Assembly: GCA_020722575.1 (NCBI GenBank)
Contig: DYKN01000022.1
Coordinates: forward strand, 1 to 42,905
Direction: 5' to 3'
Source: Rikenella microfusus
GTDB taxonomy: Bacteria; Bacteroidota; Bacteroidia; Bacteroidales; VadinHA17
DNA: 42,905 nucleotides
Part shown: piece by piece, positions 34,727 through 42,863 of the stretch
Numbering within the stretch: position 1 is the stretch's first letter
Layout of the letters: every line of letters begins with the position of its first letter
Position numbers and translations under genes: made by a program
The notes under the pieces: model-generated
Seen by the model: only the letters and a program-made list of their open reading frames with translations
Databases searched by the model: none
Told to the model about the DNA's origin: nothing

Positions 34727-36025
34727 ATGCAAGATAAGGTAATAAATGCCTCCTTTGATGCACTTATTATTGGTGGTGGTATTGCAGGCTGTGAAGCTGC
34801 ATTAAATTTAGCAAATAACGGCTTTAAGGTACTTATTGTTGAAAAAGATTTCTCCATCGGAGGAAAGATGATTTTGCTTAGCAAGGTGTTTCCCACACTT
34901 GACTGTTCAGCATGCATTACAACTCCTAAGGTATCAGAGATTTCAAGGCATCCAGCAATAACAATTTTCACAGGTAGCGAAGTTTCATCCATCAAAAAAA
35001 ACGGAGAATACGATTTTAAAGTAAAAGTCATAAAGAGACCTCGTTATGTTATTGCCGAAGAATGCACAGGATGTCAATTGTGCGAGGCAGCCTGTCCTGT
35101 AGTTGTCACAGATCAATACCAGTATAATCTTATCGGACGAAAAGCAGCCTATATCCCCTTCAGCATTGCAAGTCCGAGAGTTGCTGTAATTGATATTGAA
35201 AACTGTACTTTATGCGGCGCCTGTGAAAAAGCATGTCCGCCGAAATGTATTGATTTTACCCAGAAGACTGAAGAAAATAATATCCATGTAAAAACTGTCA
35301 TCATTGCTACAGGATTCAATCTGTTTGATCCTTTGAAAATTCCCAGGTTCGGGTTTGGCACCTTTAAGAATGTAATTACCTCCATGCAGATGGAGAGGCA
35401 GCTTGCTCCTACAAGGCCATTCAATACCATTCTCAGACCTGGTGACGGGAAAGTACCATGTAAAATTGCCTATGTACTGTGTACAGGATCGAGGGATACC
35501 ACCGTAGAAAATCCGATATGTTCCCAGATCTGCTGCATGTATTCAATCAAGCAGGCACAACTGCTCATGGGCGCCCTGCCAATGGCTGACGTAACCATCT
35601 ATTATATCAATATCAGGGCATTCGGTAAAGGATTCGAGGAGTTTTATGATCAGGCAAAAGGCATGGGAGTTAACTTTATCAAAGGCAAAGTTGGCAAAAT
35701 TACCGAGAAAGAGAACGGGGATCTTATTCTGAGGTACGAAGATATTAATCAAAATATCGTGAAGGAGGCTGAACACGATATGGTAGTACTATCAGTTGGT
35801 GTGCTGCCTAACACTGATAACGCACATTTTTTTGATGACGGAGAATTAAAACTTGATCCATTTAATTATGTTTACCAGACTGATCTTCTTACCAGCCCTG
35901 CAGAAACAAGTATAAAAGGAGTTTTTGTAGCCGGCACTGCGATAGGTCCCATGGATATACCTGATTCTATTCTTTCTGCAGGTGCTGCATCTGCTGAAGC
36001 AATTAGTTATATAATTAATAGATAA
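34727..36025 (+). CDS. qmoA: QmoA-like / HdrA-type flavoprotein
   Basis: A 432-residue HdrA-type FAD protein of QmoA length. The FAD site is IIGGGIAGCEAALNLANNG (residues 14-32). HdrA hallmark cysteines appear in LDCSACITTPKVSEISRHP (Cys60, Cys63) and ICSQICCMYSIKQAQLL (Cys265, 269, 270). Two inserted [4Fe-4S] motifs are CTGCQLCEAACP (113-124) and CTLCGACEKACP (160-171). The C-terminus closes the FAD fold (VFVAGTAIGPMDIPDSIL). QmoA sits in the electron path between menaquinone and a cytosolic partner. The stop overlaps the next ATG (TAATG). Confidence 0.85.
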   Translation: MQDKVINASFDALIIGGGIAGCEAALNLANNGFKVLIVEKDFSIGGKMILLSKVFPTLDCSACITTPKVSEISRHPAITIFTGSEVSSIKKNGEYDFKVKVIKRPRYVIAEECTGCQLCEAACPVVVTDQYQYNLIGRKAAYIPFSIASPRVAVIDIENCTLCGACEKACPPKCIDFTQKTEENNIHVKTVIIATGFNLFDPLKIPRFGFGTFKNVITSMQMERQLAPTRPFNTILRPGDGKVPCKIAYVLCTGSRDTTVENPICSQICCMYSIKQAQLLMGALPMADVTIYYINIRAFGKGFEEFYDQAKGMGVNFIKGKVGKITEKENGDLILRYEDINQNIVKEAEHDMVVLSVGVLPNTDNAHFFDDGELKLDPFNYVYQTDLLTSPAETSIKGVFVAGTAIGPMDIPDSILSAGAASAEAISYIINR

Positions 36026-38022
36026 TGAATAAGAAGATAGGCGTTTATATATGTCATTGCGGCGGGAATATTTCCGATTATGTTGATGTTGAAAAGGTAA
36101 GGGAAGCGATTGAACACGAAGAGGGTGTTTACCTTGCCAAGACTACAATGTTTGCCTGCAGTGATGCTGCCCAGAAGGAGATGGTTGAGGATATAATCAA
36201 AAATAATCTGGATGGAATGGTGGTGGCATCATGCTCTCCAAAGCTTCATCAGTTAACCTTCAGGGCGGTAACTGAGAGAGGCGGTTTAAATAAATACAAC
36301 TATGCCCATGCAAATATCAGGGAACAGGTTTCATGGGCCCATTCCAATGACAAAATCGGAGCTACTGAAAAAGCCATACATATAGTAAAATCGGCTATTG
36401 CCAAGGCCCGTTTTAGCGAATCACTCGATCCTATTAAAATACGTTCGGAAAAAGCTGTTGCTGTCATTGGTGCCGGTGTTGCAGGCATGAGAGCAGCTAT
36501 TGAGCTGTCAAAAATGGGATGCCCGGTAACACTGATAGAAAGAGAGCATTTTATAGGAGGAAGGGTTGCTCACTGGGATCGCCTGTTTACCACTGACGAA
36601 ACCGGCAAAGAAGTAGTAACCAGACTTTACAATAACCTGATAAGCAGGGATAATATCAAATTACTTACAGGTGCTGAAGTTATAGCAAATACAGGAAGTA
36701 TAGGGGATTTCACACTGAAAATTAAAATAACACCCCGTTATATAAAAACAAAATGTGACCCGGAAATTCTGAAAAAAGCTATTGAAGTATGTCCTGTTGA
36801 AGTACCTGATGAATTTAATTTCAATATTATAACCAGGAAAGCAATTTACCATAATTTTCCAAGTGAATACCCCCAATACCCGGTTATTGATATAAAAAAT
36901 TGTACACGGTGCGGTGAATGCGAAAAAGTTTGCGAAAGTATTGACTTCTCACAGAAAGAAGAGATTATCGAGATAAAGGTCGGATCCATTCTGGTGGCCA
37001 CAGGTTTCGATCCTTATACACCTGCTGCAGGAGAATTTGGCTACCAGCAATTCGATGATGTCATAACCCTTCCTCAATATAAGCGATTAATCGACCTGAA
37101 TGATAAAAAATTGATTTATAATGGAAAGGAAATCAGAAATATTGCTTATATATACTGTGTCGGCAGCAGGCAGGTTGAGGCAGAAGAAAGACCTGACAAA
37201 CCTGAGGGCGAAAGCAATATAAATATTGCAAGCCGTAAAATCGAAGGAGAGAATAAATATTGCTCGCGATATTGCTGCACATCAGTTATACATGCAGCAA
37301 TTCAGGCAAAAAATAAATTTGGAAATATTCAGAATTACCATTTTACCCGGGGAATCAGAACCTACGGAAAACAGGAACTTTTATACAGCGAATCACTTAA
37401 AGGGGGGGATATTTACCTTCAGTCATATGAAGATGACCCGCCCCTTGTTTACAGGGAAAATGGCAAAACGAAAGTAAAGATTAATGATATTTTAACAGGA
37501 AGAAAAGAAATATCAGTTGAAACCGATCTTGTGGTACTTGTAACAGGTATGGTACCCCGGGCGAATAACTCGGTGGGATCACTCTTCAAATTACCTAAAG
37601 GCAGAGATAAATTCTTTAATGAGATTCATATGAAATTACGTCCCGTTGAGACTGTTATTGACGGAATAACTATTTGCGGAGCATGCCAGGGTCCCAAAAA
37701 CATAACAGAATCGATCAATTCAGCCCTTTCTGCAGCAGTAAAATCTTTTTCATATGTCAGCAAAGGAGAACTTGAGCTGGAACCTATTATTGCTGAAATT
37801 GATAATGATCTTTGCACATGGTGCGGCGAGTGCCAGAAAGCATGTCCATTCGATGCGATAAAAATTGGGACATACGGAAAAAAGGAAATTGCAGTGATAA
37901 ATAATTCCGTGTGCAAAGGCTGCGGAATGTGCCTGCCGGTTTGCCCATTCAATGCCATTAACCTGATTGCCTACTCTGATACTGAGATTGAAAATATGAT
38001 AGATTCCCTTGCTTCAACTTAG
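36025..38022 (+). CDS. qmoB: QmoB-like / HdrA-type flavoprotein
   Basis: A 665-residue HdrA with the full N-terminal domain (GVYICHCGGNISDYVDV, ACSDAAQKEM near 44, ASCSPKLHQLTFR near 68). The FAD site is VIGAGVAGMRAAIELSKMG (147-165). An inserted cluster motif is CTRCGECEKVC (293-303). HdrA cysteines are in YCSRYCCTSVIHAA (413-418), followed by CGACQGPKNITESI (551-564). The C-terminal ferredoxin has two [4Fe-4S] motifs, CTWCGECQKACP (597-608) and CKGCGMCLPVCP (630-641). Unlike QmoB of sulfate reducers it lacks a C-terminal MvhD domain; a separate MvhD gene lies upstream. Confidence 0.83.
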   Translation: MNKKIGVYICHCGGNISDYVDVEKVREAIEHEEGVYLAKTTMFACSDAAQKEMVEDIIKNNLDGMVVASCSPKLHQLTFRAVTERGGLNKYNYAHANIREQVSWAHSNDKIGATEKAIHIVKSAIAKARFSESLDPIKIRSEKAVAVIGAGVAGMRAAIELSKMGCPVTLIEREHFIGGRVAHWDRLFTTDETGKEVVTRLYNNLISRDNIKLLTGAEVIANTGSIGDFTLKIKITPRYIKTKCDPEILKKAIEVCPVEVPDEFNFNIITRKAIYHNFPSEYPQYPVIDIKNCTRCGECEKVCESIDFSQKEEIIEIKVGSILVATGFDPYTPAAGEFGYQQFDDVITLPQYKRLIDLNDKKLIYNGKEIRNIAYIYCVGSRQVEAEERPDKPEGESNINIASRKIEGENKYCSRYCCTSVIHAAIQAKNKFGNIQNYHFTRGIRTYGKQELLYSESLKGGDIYLQSYEDDPPLVYRENGKTKVKINDILTGRKEISVETDLVVLVTGMVPRANNSVGSLFKLPKGRDKFFNEIHMKLRPVETVIDGITICGACQGPKNITESINSALSAAVKSFSYVSKGELELEPIIAEIDNDLCTWCGECQKACPFDAIKIGTYGKKEIAVINNSVCKGCGMCLPVCPFNAINLIAYSDTEIENMIDSLAST

Positions 38023-38091
38023 AACAATCTATGAAAAACATTGTATTAATTGTGCTATTAAAGAACTTATAGTCAATAAAAAAATACATCC

Positions 38092-38370
38092 ATGGATATA
38101 GAAAGGGGTAAGACATTTAAATATCTCAAGGATAAAGTGGAAATTCCGGAGGTTGTAAAAGAGAACCTCAAGACCTACGTCAGGATAAAAAAATCAATTC
38201 TTGATGCTCTTCGTGAACAGGATATGACCATTGTTCAGCTGTCACAAAAGCTCAATATGCCCAAACATGAAGTTGTTTTCTATGTTATGACCCTGTTGAA
38301 ATTTGGATTTGTGGAAACAGGAGAGATTGATGATATGGATGAATACTTCTCTTACAAACTTAAAAAATAA
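38092..38370 (+). CDS. Small winged-helix protein within the qmo operon
   Basis: The 92 residues are mostly helical. Residues 33-77 (KKSILDALREQDMTIVQLSQ, then LNMPKHEVVFYVMTLLKFGF) form a helix-turn-helix with a following wing, like MarR/ArsR-type domains. It has no Cys for a cluster. It starts 69 bases after qmoB and its stop overlaps the qmoC start (TAATG), so it is made together with QmoC. It may be a local regulator or an assembly or interaction subunit that re-uses the fold. I know of no such part in canonical QmoABC. Confidence 0.7.
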   Translation: MDIERGKTFKYLKDKVEIPEVVKENLKTYVRIKKSILDALREQDMTIVQLSQKLNMPKHEVVFYVMTLLKFGFVETGEIDDMDEYFSYKLKK

Positions 38371-39413
38371 TGGCTCCAATAAATACTGCATTTGGAAAAG
38401 AATTGAAAAAGTATGGCGGGTTTGACTTCAATGCATGTTATAATTGTGGCACATGCACTGCTGTTTGCTCGTTATCAACTGAAGAGGATTCATTTCCGAG
38501 AGAAATGGTACGATTCAGCGTTCTGGGATTAAAAAACGATATTAAATCCTCACTTAAGCCCTGGCTGTGTTATTATTGCGGGCAATGCAGCATGTATTGC
38601 CCTCAAAACGCCAACCCTGCTGAATTAATGATGACTCTCAGGAGATGGCTCATTTCACAATATGACTGGACCAGGCTTTCAGGATTATTCTACCGTTCCC
38701 TGCCCGTTACAATAGTTGCTATGCTCCTTCTTGCCATGGGAGTACTTGTATACAGTATTTATGAGAATTTCAACCTCGAAAGAATAATGCATACCGGCCA
38801 TACATTTGAGATGCTGGCCATTGCTTCTGTTTTTGTCATTATCCTGTTACCCAACATTATACGCATGTGGTATTTTATAATCCTGAAACCGGGCTTAAAA
38901 ATACCTTTAATCAGGTACGTCACAGGGCTATGGGAGCTCGTTGTCCATATGTTTACACAAAAAAGAACACTGGGTTGTGACGATAATGAGGTGAGGTGGT
39001 TTGAACATTTTATTCTGGTAATAGGTTATCTGGGTTTACTCTTTACAACAGTCTTTCTTAACTGGTTCTTCAATGAAAGTCTTTTTATTATAATACTTGG
39101 CTATGTATTAAGCGCAATAATATTTACCATTACTATTATTTTTATTTCAGAACGTATCAGGAAAACTAAAGAGATAAGTAAACATTCCCAGCCTTCCGAC
39201 TGGACATTTGTGACATGGTTATTTTTAATGGGATTAACTGCATTTGCAGTAAGACTTTTTATCGATCTTAAACTGCTTGATAATAATATCTGGCTATATC
39301 TGTTTCATATAATTATTCTGGTACAATGGGCATTAATCATTGTTCCTTTTGGCAAATGGACACATTTTCTTTATCGTTCATTTGCCATGTATTTTAAAAA
39401 GATCAGAGGCTGA
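38370..39413 (+). CDS. qmoC: QmoC-like membrane subunit (HdrC ferredoxin fused to HdrE/NarI-type cytochrome b)
   Basis: Residues 15-85 are an HdrC-like ferredoxin with CYNCGTCTAVC (23-33) and CYYCGQCSMYCP (67-78). Residues 105-347 hold about six membrane helices of the HdrE/NarI type; candidate haem-b ligands are among His141, His144, His193, His213 and the His in YLFHIIILVQW. This fusion is the mark of QmoC, which exchanges electrons with menaquinone. It ends the plus-strand operon. The start overlaps the stop of the winged-helix gene. Confidence 0.88.
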   Translation: MAPINTAFGKELKKYGGFDFNACYNCGTCTAVCSLSTEEDSFPREMVRFSVLGLKNDIKSSLKPWLCYYCGQCSMYCPQNANPAELMMTLRRWLISQYDWTRLSGLFYRSLPVTIVAMLLLAMGVLVYSIYENFNLERIMHTGHTFEMLAIASVFVIILLPNIIRMWYFIILKPGLKIPLIRYVTGLWELVVHMFTQKRTLGCDDNEVRWFEHFILVIGYLGLLFTTVFLNWFFNESLFIIILGYVLSAIIFTITIIFISERIRKTKEISKHSQPSDWTFVTWLFLMGLTAFAVRLFIDLKLLDNNIWLYLFHIIILVQWALIIVPFGKWTHFLYRSFAMYFKKIRG

Positions 39414-39478
39414 TCAGTTTACACGCTGTTTAATAAGACAAACTAAACACAATTTCGTTTCTTCCTATCCTGCCCCTG

Positions 39479-39710
39479 ATGAAATTCAAGCACTGAAAAA
39501 GGCAATTCAGTATTATTGCCGTACTTTGCATTTATCTTACAGCCTCTTAACAGTGCATATTTTATCATCAGTCTCGATCCTGCAACAGCCATCAGGTCAA
39601 TAAATATATTCGCGTCAAATACGGAATTAATTTTGGTTTTGATTCTGCTGCAGGTTACCATTCTTTTTAAAGAGTTAAGCTTAAAAATCTCAATAGTGTC
39701 AAATTTTTGA
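39479..39710 (+). pseudogene. Decayed NifX/NifB-type iron-molybdenum cofactor-binding family gene
   Basis: After an ATG at 39479 and a frame break, one frame from 39492 reads TEKGNSV, then SAYFIISLDPATAIRSINI, FASN and LLQVTILFKELSLKISIVSN up to a TGA at 39708. This follows the order of the small Fe-Mo cofactor-binding family (T-x-x-G-N-S-L, the Y-F-I-I-V-D strand, the E-N/S-N segment, then Q-x-x-x-L-L-x-E-x-x-V-x-V-V-I-T-G-N). The Gly-rich middle is lost. It lies 65 bases after qmoC on the same strand. Confidence 0.55.
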
Positions 39711-39738
39711 TTTCTGATAAAATTATATGAACATATGT

Positions 39739-39876
39739 GAGAGGATTGAGCTATGGAATGCCTTACACGGCATTTTCCCCGTCTTATCCCCTGCCATCAC
39801 CTATAAGCAAAGAAGAAGAGATCAGGTTCCTGAAATCAGAAGTTTAACAATTAAAACGTTCACAGAAAAATGTAAT
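39739..39876 (+). pseudogene. Decayed DUF5320-like gene tail
   Basis: One frame reads RGLSYGMPYTAFSPSYPLP, then SPISKEEEIRFLKSEV, a TAA at 39845-39847, and after it QLKRSQKNV. DUF5320 proteins have a Gly/Pro/Tyr-rich first half and end in a helix of the form EEEIxxLKxEVxxLKxxL, so the stop falls inside the helix. DUF5320 genes often lie beside genes of the NifX-type family, as this relic does. The remaining bases between qmoC and hdrB hold nothing else I recognise. Confidence 0.45.
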
Positions 39877-39918
39877 GCTGACAATTACAATCTTTATCAT
39901 TTCATTAATATTTTCCGG

Positions 39919-40983
39919 TCAGCACTTCAGTACTTTCGGTTTTTCTGGTATCCCAATATCCTCCCCATTTAAACCTTTAAACTTTCGAGATGGATCATAT
40001 TTAATACCCATTTTATCGAGCAGAGGTTCAACTGTTACCTGATGAGTTTGCAGGCCGATATCCCATGGATCGTATCCAAGCAGAAGACCTGCAATCTCTT
40101 CATAAGTAAGTACCGGTATACCGTATCCGTTTTCACCATAAGTCTTACCCTCCTGTTCTGCAATTACATATTGCCAACGGTCAAGAAAGAAAGTACAGCC
40201 GGGGCAGTTTGCAATAATAAGATCAGGTTTAAAGGGTTCCATTGAGTCAAATTTTATTTTGGAATTTGTAACTGAATAACTCCTGTTTGATTTAAGCAGA
40301 TATTGTCTGAACCCAAATCCGCAGCAATGCCGTCTTTCAGGATAATCCACCTGCAAGCCTCCCCATTCGTCGATCAGTCCTGCCAGCACATATGGATATT
40401 CTGCCCCTCCCACTCCATACGAAGGGAAGATCTTGGCATAATGACATCCTATATGGTCAACGACTTTAAGAGGTTCTCCTGTTCTGGTATTTATCAGCTT
40501 AAACTTTGCCTTATTACCTATTTCTTTTCGGAATTTATATATTATATCACTTGCATGAACAATATTTTTCGGAATTGCGAATGTTTTTCCTGTTGCTCTT
40601 TTTAATGCTTCACGGGTTTTCTGCTCCGTTTCGGGAAAATGTTTCCATGTCTCAAGCATTTCAATATAAATTCCAAAAGAGGTGACACAGGAAACAACAA
40701 AATTTTCATATCCTGCTTCATTCATTAATGCAAACTGACGGGCCACAACGGTCATTGTAGTTTCCATTGGAAGTAGTCCCGAATGATAGGCAATTCCTGT
40801 ACAAGTGGTTTGTCTTTCATCATCAAAAATATCTTTTCCCAGAACATCTCTCAGGATGCTTAAGAACAGGTTTTCCGCAGCCGGAAAAATATTTTGTCTT
40901 ATGCAGCTTCTTGCAAAATAATAATTATTATCTGCAATTTCTTTCTGGTAAGCTGCCCATATTTCATTTTTTCGTGACTTCAT
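39919..40983 (-). CDS. hdrB: Heterodisulfide reductase subunit B-like protein
   Basis: A 354-residue protein with two CCG-type regions. The C-terminal one is complete: Cys180, Cys220-Cys221 (RRHCCGFGF) and CPGC at 260-263, the ligand set of an HdrB noncubane [4Fe-4S] cluster. The N-terminal one has Cys27, then Thr60-Cys61 where CC is expected, and CVTS at 99-102 where CxxC is expected, so two ligands are lost. It ends in a lone Cys (VLKC). HdrB reduces disulfides in methanogens; in Gram-positive sulfate reducers HdrBC takes the place of QmoC. It follows hdrC by 20 bases. Confidence 0.85.
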   Translation of the reverse strand: MKSRKNEIWAAYQKEIADNNYYFARSCIRQNIFPAAENLFLSILRDVLGKDIFDDERQTTCTGIAYHSGLLPMETTMTVVARQFALMNEAGYENFVVSCVTSFGIYIEMLETWKHFPETEQKTREALKRATGKTFAIPKNIVHASDIIYKFRKEIGNKAKFKLINTRTGEPLKVVDHIGCHYAKIFPSYGVGGAEYPYVLAGLIDEWGGLQVDYPERRHCCGFGFRQYLLKSNRSYSVTNSKIKFDSMEPFKPDLIIANCPGCTFFLDRWQYVIAEQEGKTYGENGYGIPVLTYEEIAGLLLGYDPWDIGLQTHQVTVEPLLDKMGIKYDPSRKFKGLNGEDIGIPEKPKVLKC

Positions 40984-41003
40984 CTTTAAATATTATTGTT
41001 TGG

Positions 41004-41690
41004 TTATTCATTATACAGGTATCGCCAGTATTCATCTTTTCCTTCACTGAACTCCTTGTTCATTTTTTTTGCCATTTCAGCAGAGTATTTTTCTATTTTA
41101 TTAAACCTTTCCGTACCTCCGGTTTCATCAAATATCTTCTGAAGATCTTCAAGGGACTCCTTTGCTGTATTTCTCAGAGTTCCTGCCCTGTACTCCTTAT
41201 AGCTTGTACCAAGCCGCTTCAACATGGATTTACTGTTTTTCCTCATCCATGCCCAGACAGGACCCTGTTCAGGATATGTCTCATTATCAACTTCATCTAT
41301 ATAAATACAATATCCATATTTAAGTATATGATCACCAACGGTTCGTTTTATGGCCAGCTGTTTTCTGCCCTGTTCACTTTCAATAAAAAAACCCTTCTCG
41401 ATGGATAATCCCCTTAACGACTGAATCACATAGCAGGGGACATTTCCACGAGGGCATCTTGTTTTACATGAAAGACATTCGCCACATCTCCAGATTGTGT
41501 CACTTTTCAAAAGTTTCTCAAGCTGTGCTTCATCTTTTTCCTGAACTATATTCATGACCTGACGGGGGTCGTAATCGCTTACCGCCGCAGCCGGGCAAAT
41601 TGCTGTACAAACACCACAATTAATGCATGCTTTCAAACCTTCCCGGTAACGAACATCTTTTTCCAATTGTTGATATAGTGTTTCAGCCAT
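41004..41690 (-). CDS. hdrC: Heterodisulfide reductase subunit C-like ferredoxin
   Basis: A 228-residue soluble ferredoxin with two [4Fe-4S] motifs, CINCGVCTAIC (22-32) and CGECLSCKTRCPRGN (69-83). The Pro-Arg-Gly-Asn after the second motif is usual for HdrC. The C-terminal 130 residues are helical, longer than in methanogen HdrC. It should pass electrons between an HdrA-type flavoprotein and HdrB. It stands between def and hdrB on the minus strand, 21 bases after def. Confidence 0.9.
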   Translation of the reverse strand: MAETLYQQLEKDVRYREGLKACINCGVCTAICPAAAVSDYDPRQVMNIVQEKDEAQLEKLLKSDTIWRCGECLSCKTRCPRGNVPCYVIQSLRGLSIEKGFFIESEQGRKQLAIKRTVGDHILKYGYCIYIDEVDNETYPEQGPVWAWMRKNSKSMLKRLGTSYKEYRAGTLRNTAKESLEDLQKIFDETGGTERFNKIEKYSAEMAKKMNKEFSEGKDEYWRYLYNE

Positions 41691-41711
41691 TTTGATTAAA
41701 TATTTTTTGGG

Positions 41712-42230
41712 TTATTTCTTACTTTTAATTTCAAGCAGCCTGTTTTTTAGCAGCCTCTTTTTTAAAGCACTTAATTTATCAATAAAAAGGATACCCTGCA
41801 AATGATCAAATTCATGTTGGAATATACGGGCAACGATCCCCTCAAGAATCTCTTCATGCCAGTCAAAATTTTCATCCCTGTACCGCACTTCTATTCTATC
41901 AGGCCTTTGCACATCTTCGTATATCCCGGGAATACTCAGGCAACCTTCATTATAGTAAACATAATTTTCACTGTAATGAATAATAACAGGATTGAAATAC
42001 ACCTTTTCAACTGTTTCTATTCCTTTTTCTTTCAAAATGCTTGTATCAATGACAAAAATGTTTTTTAATACTCCAATCTGGGGCCCCGCCAATCCTAATC
42101 CATTGGCATTTTTCAGGGTAAGTATCATATTTTGGGCCAATTCGAGGAATGAATCACCTCTGTCAATATCAAATGCCTTTTGTCGTAGCGTTGGTGATCC
42201 ATATTTTATAATCGGTAAAATCATATTCAT
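41712..42230 (-). CDS. def: Peptide deformylase
   Basis: A metalloenzyme that removes the formyl group from new proteins. The three motifs are present: GLGLAGPQIGV (the usual second A of GLAAPQ is G), EGCLS with the metal-ligand Cys, and QHEFDHLQG with the HExxH His pair and Glu. Its 172 residues are typical. It is the first gene of the def-hdrC-hdrB set; the link with the Hdr genes is probably one of position only. Confidence 0.95.
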   Translation of the reverse strand: MNMILPIIKYGSPTLRQKAFDIDRGDSFLELAQNMILTLKNANGLGLAGPQIGVLKNIFVIDTSILKEKGIETVEKVYFNPVIIHYSENYVYYNEGCLSIPGIYEDVQRPDRIEVRYRDENFDWHEEILEGIVARIFQHEFDHLQGILFIDKLSALKKRLLKNRLLEIKSKK

Positions 42231-42434
42231 TTAAAAATCAATATTGTCCATAAAATCTTGCAATTCAAAAAAATAGTTAAAAATCAAGTTTTTCATTTTG
42301 TGCCTCTTAAATATTAGAACTTTCACAGATCATTTATCTTAATAATTTATCAGCAATTAAAACCTTTTCTCCAGACACTATTGAATTTTTTTCAAAAATA
42401 GTTTAAATAATTTTAAAATGAACATAAGTTCACT

Positions 42435-42442
42435 TAAATTTG
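42435..42442 (+). promoter_or_regulatory. -7 element before the VOC gene
   Basis: TAAATTTG matches TAnnTTTG. It lies inside the first codons of the longest frame (ATG at 42418), so it favours the GTG at 42469 as the start. Confidence 0.4.
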
Positions 42443-42468
42443 TGCTTTTAATTTATTACATCAAAAAA

Positions 42469-42861
42469 GTGTTACGACATATTACTTTAATCATAAACGA
42501 TTCAGAAGAAATCGAAAATTTCTATGAGAATATTTTGCTTTTCAGCCTGAAACATGAATTTTCAGTGAATGGAGATATAATCCGGCAAATTTTTAATACT
42601 GGAGAAACAGTGGATGCATACATGATGGAGCATCAAGATACACATCATGAAATTTTCCTGAGTCCGAAAAAAGAAAGAAAGGTTTTCTCACATATATGCC
42701 TTGCATACTGGAATGCTACAATTTATTACAACAAGGCTGTTGAGATGGGCTATAAAGCAATGGTTAAAAAAATCCTGTCAACGATAACTATTTTATCTAT
42801 GATAAAAGCAAGAATATATTTGAAATTAAAGAGATTGTTGAATAATAAAATAAGTTATTAA
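42469..42861 (+). CDS. VOC (glyoxalase-fold) family protein, C-terminus probably frame-shifted
   Basis: From the GTG at 42469 the product begins LRHITLIINDSEEIENFYEN, the first VOC module, and goes on with FSHICLAYWNATIYYNKAVE, the second. The frame then turns into an unlikely Ile/Lys-rich tail. With one more A in the A7 run at 42765-42771 it would read VKKNPVNDNYFIYDK, then NIFEIKEIVE, and stop at 42843-42845, a typical VOC ending. An ATG at 42418 is also in frame, but a promoter element lies within that extension. Metal ligands and substrate cannot be named. Confidence 0.65.
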   Translation: MLRHITLIINDSEEIENFYENILLFSLKHEFSVNGDIIRQIFNTGETVDAYMMEHQDTHHEIFLSPKKERKVFSHICLAYWNATIYYNKAVEMGYKAMVKKILSTITILSMIKARIYLKLKRLLNNKISY

Positions 42862-42863
42862 AA

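Noticed and set aside
39443..39661. 72-codon minus-strand frame between qmoC and hdrB
   Set aside because: The plus strand of the same bases carries the NifX-like relic, and the minus-strand product resembles nothing.
40767..41408. 213-codon plus-strand frame opposite hdrB and hdrC
   Set aside because: Phe/Ile/Ser-rich antisense shadow; the minus strand holds two genes with clear cluster motifs.
33580..41690. sHdr (sulfur-oxidising Hdr-like) system with lipoate-binding protein
   Set aside because: No LbpA, no lipoate ligase genes and no paired hdrC1B1A-hdrC2B2 order; the QmoC fusion points to a Qmo-type complex.
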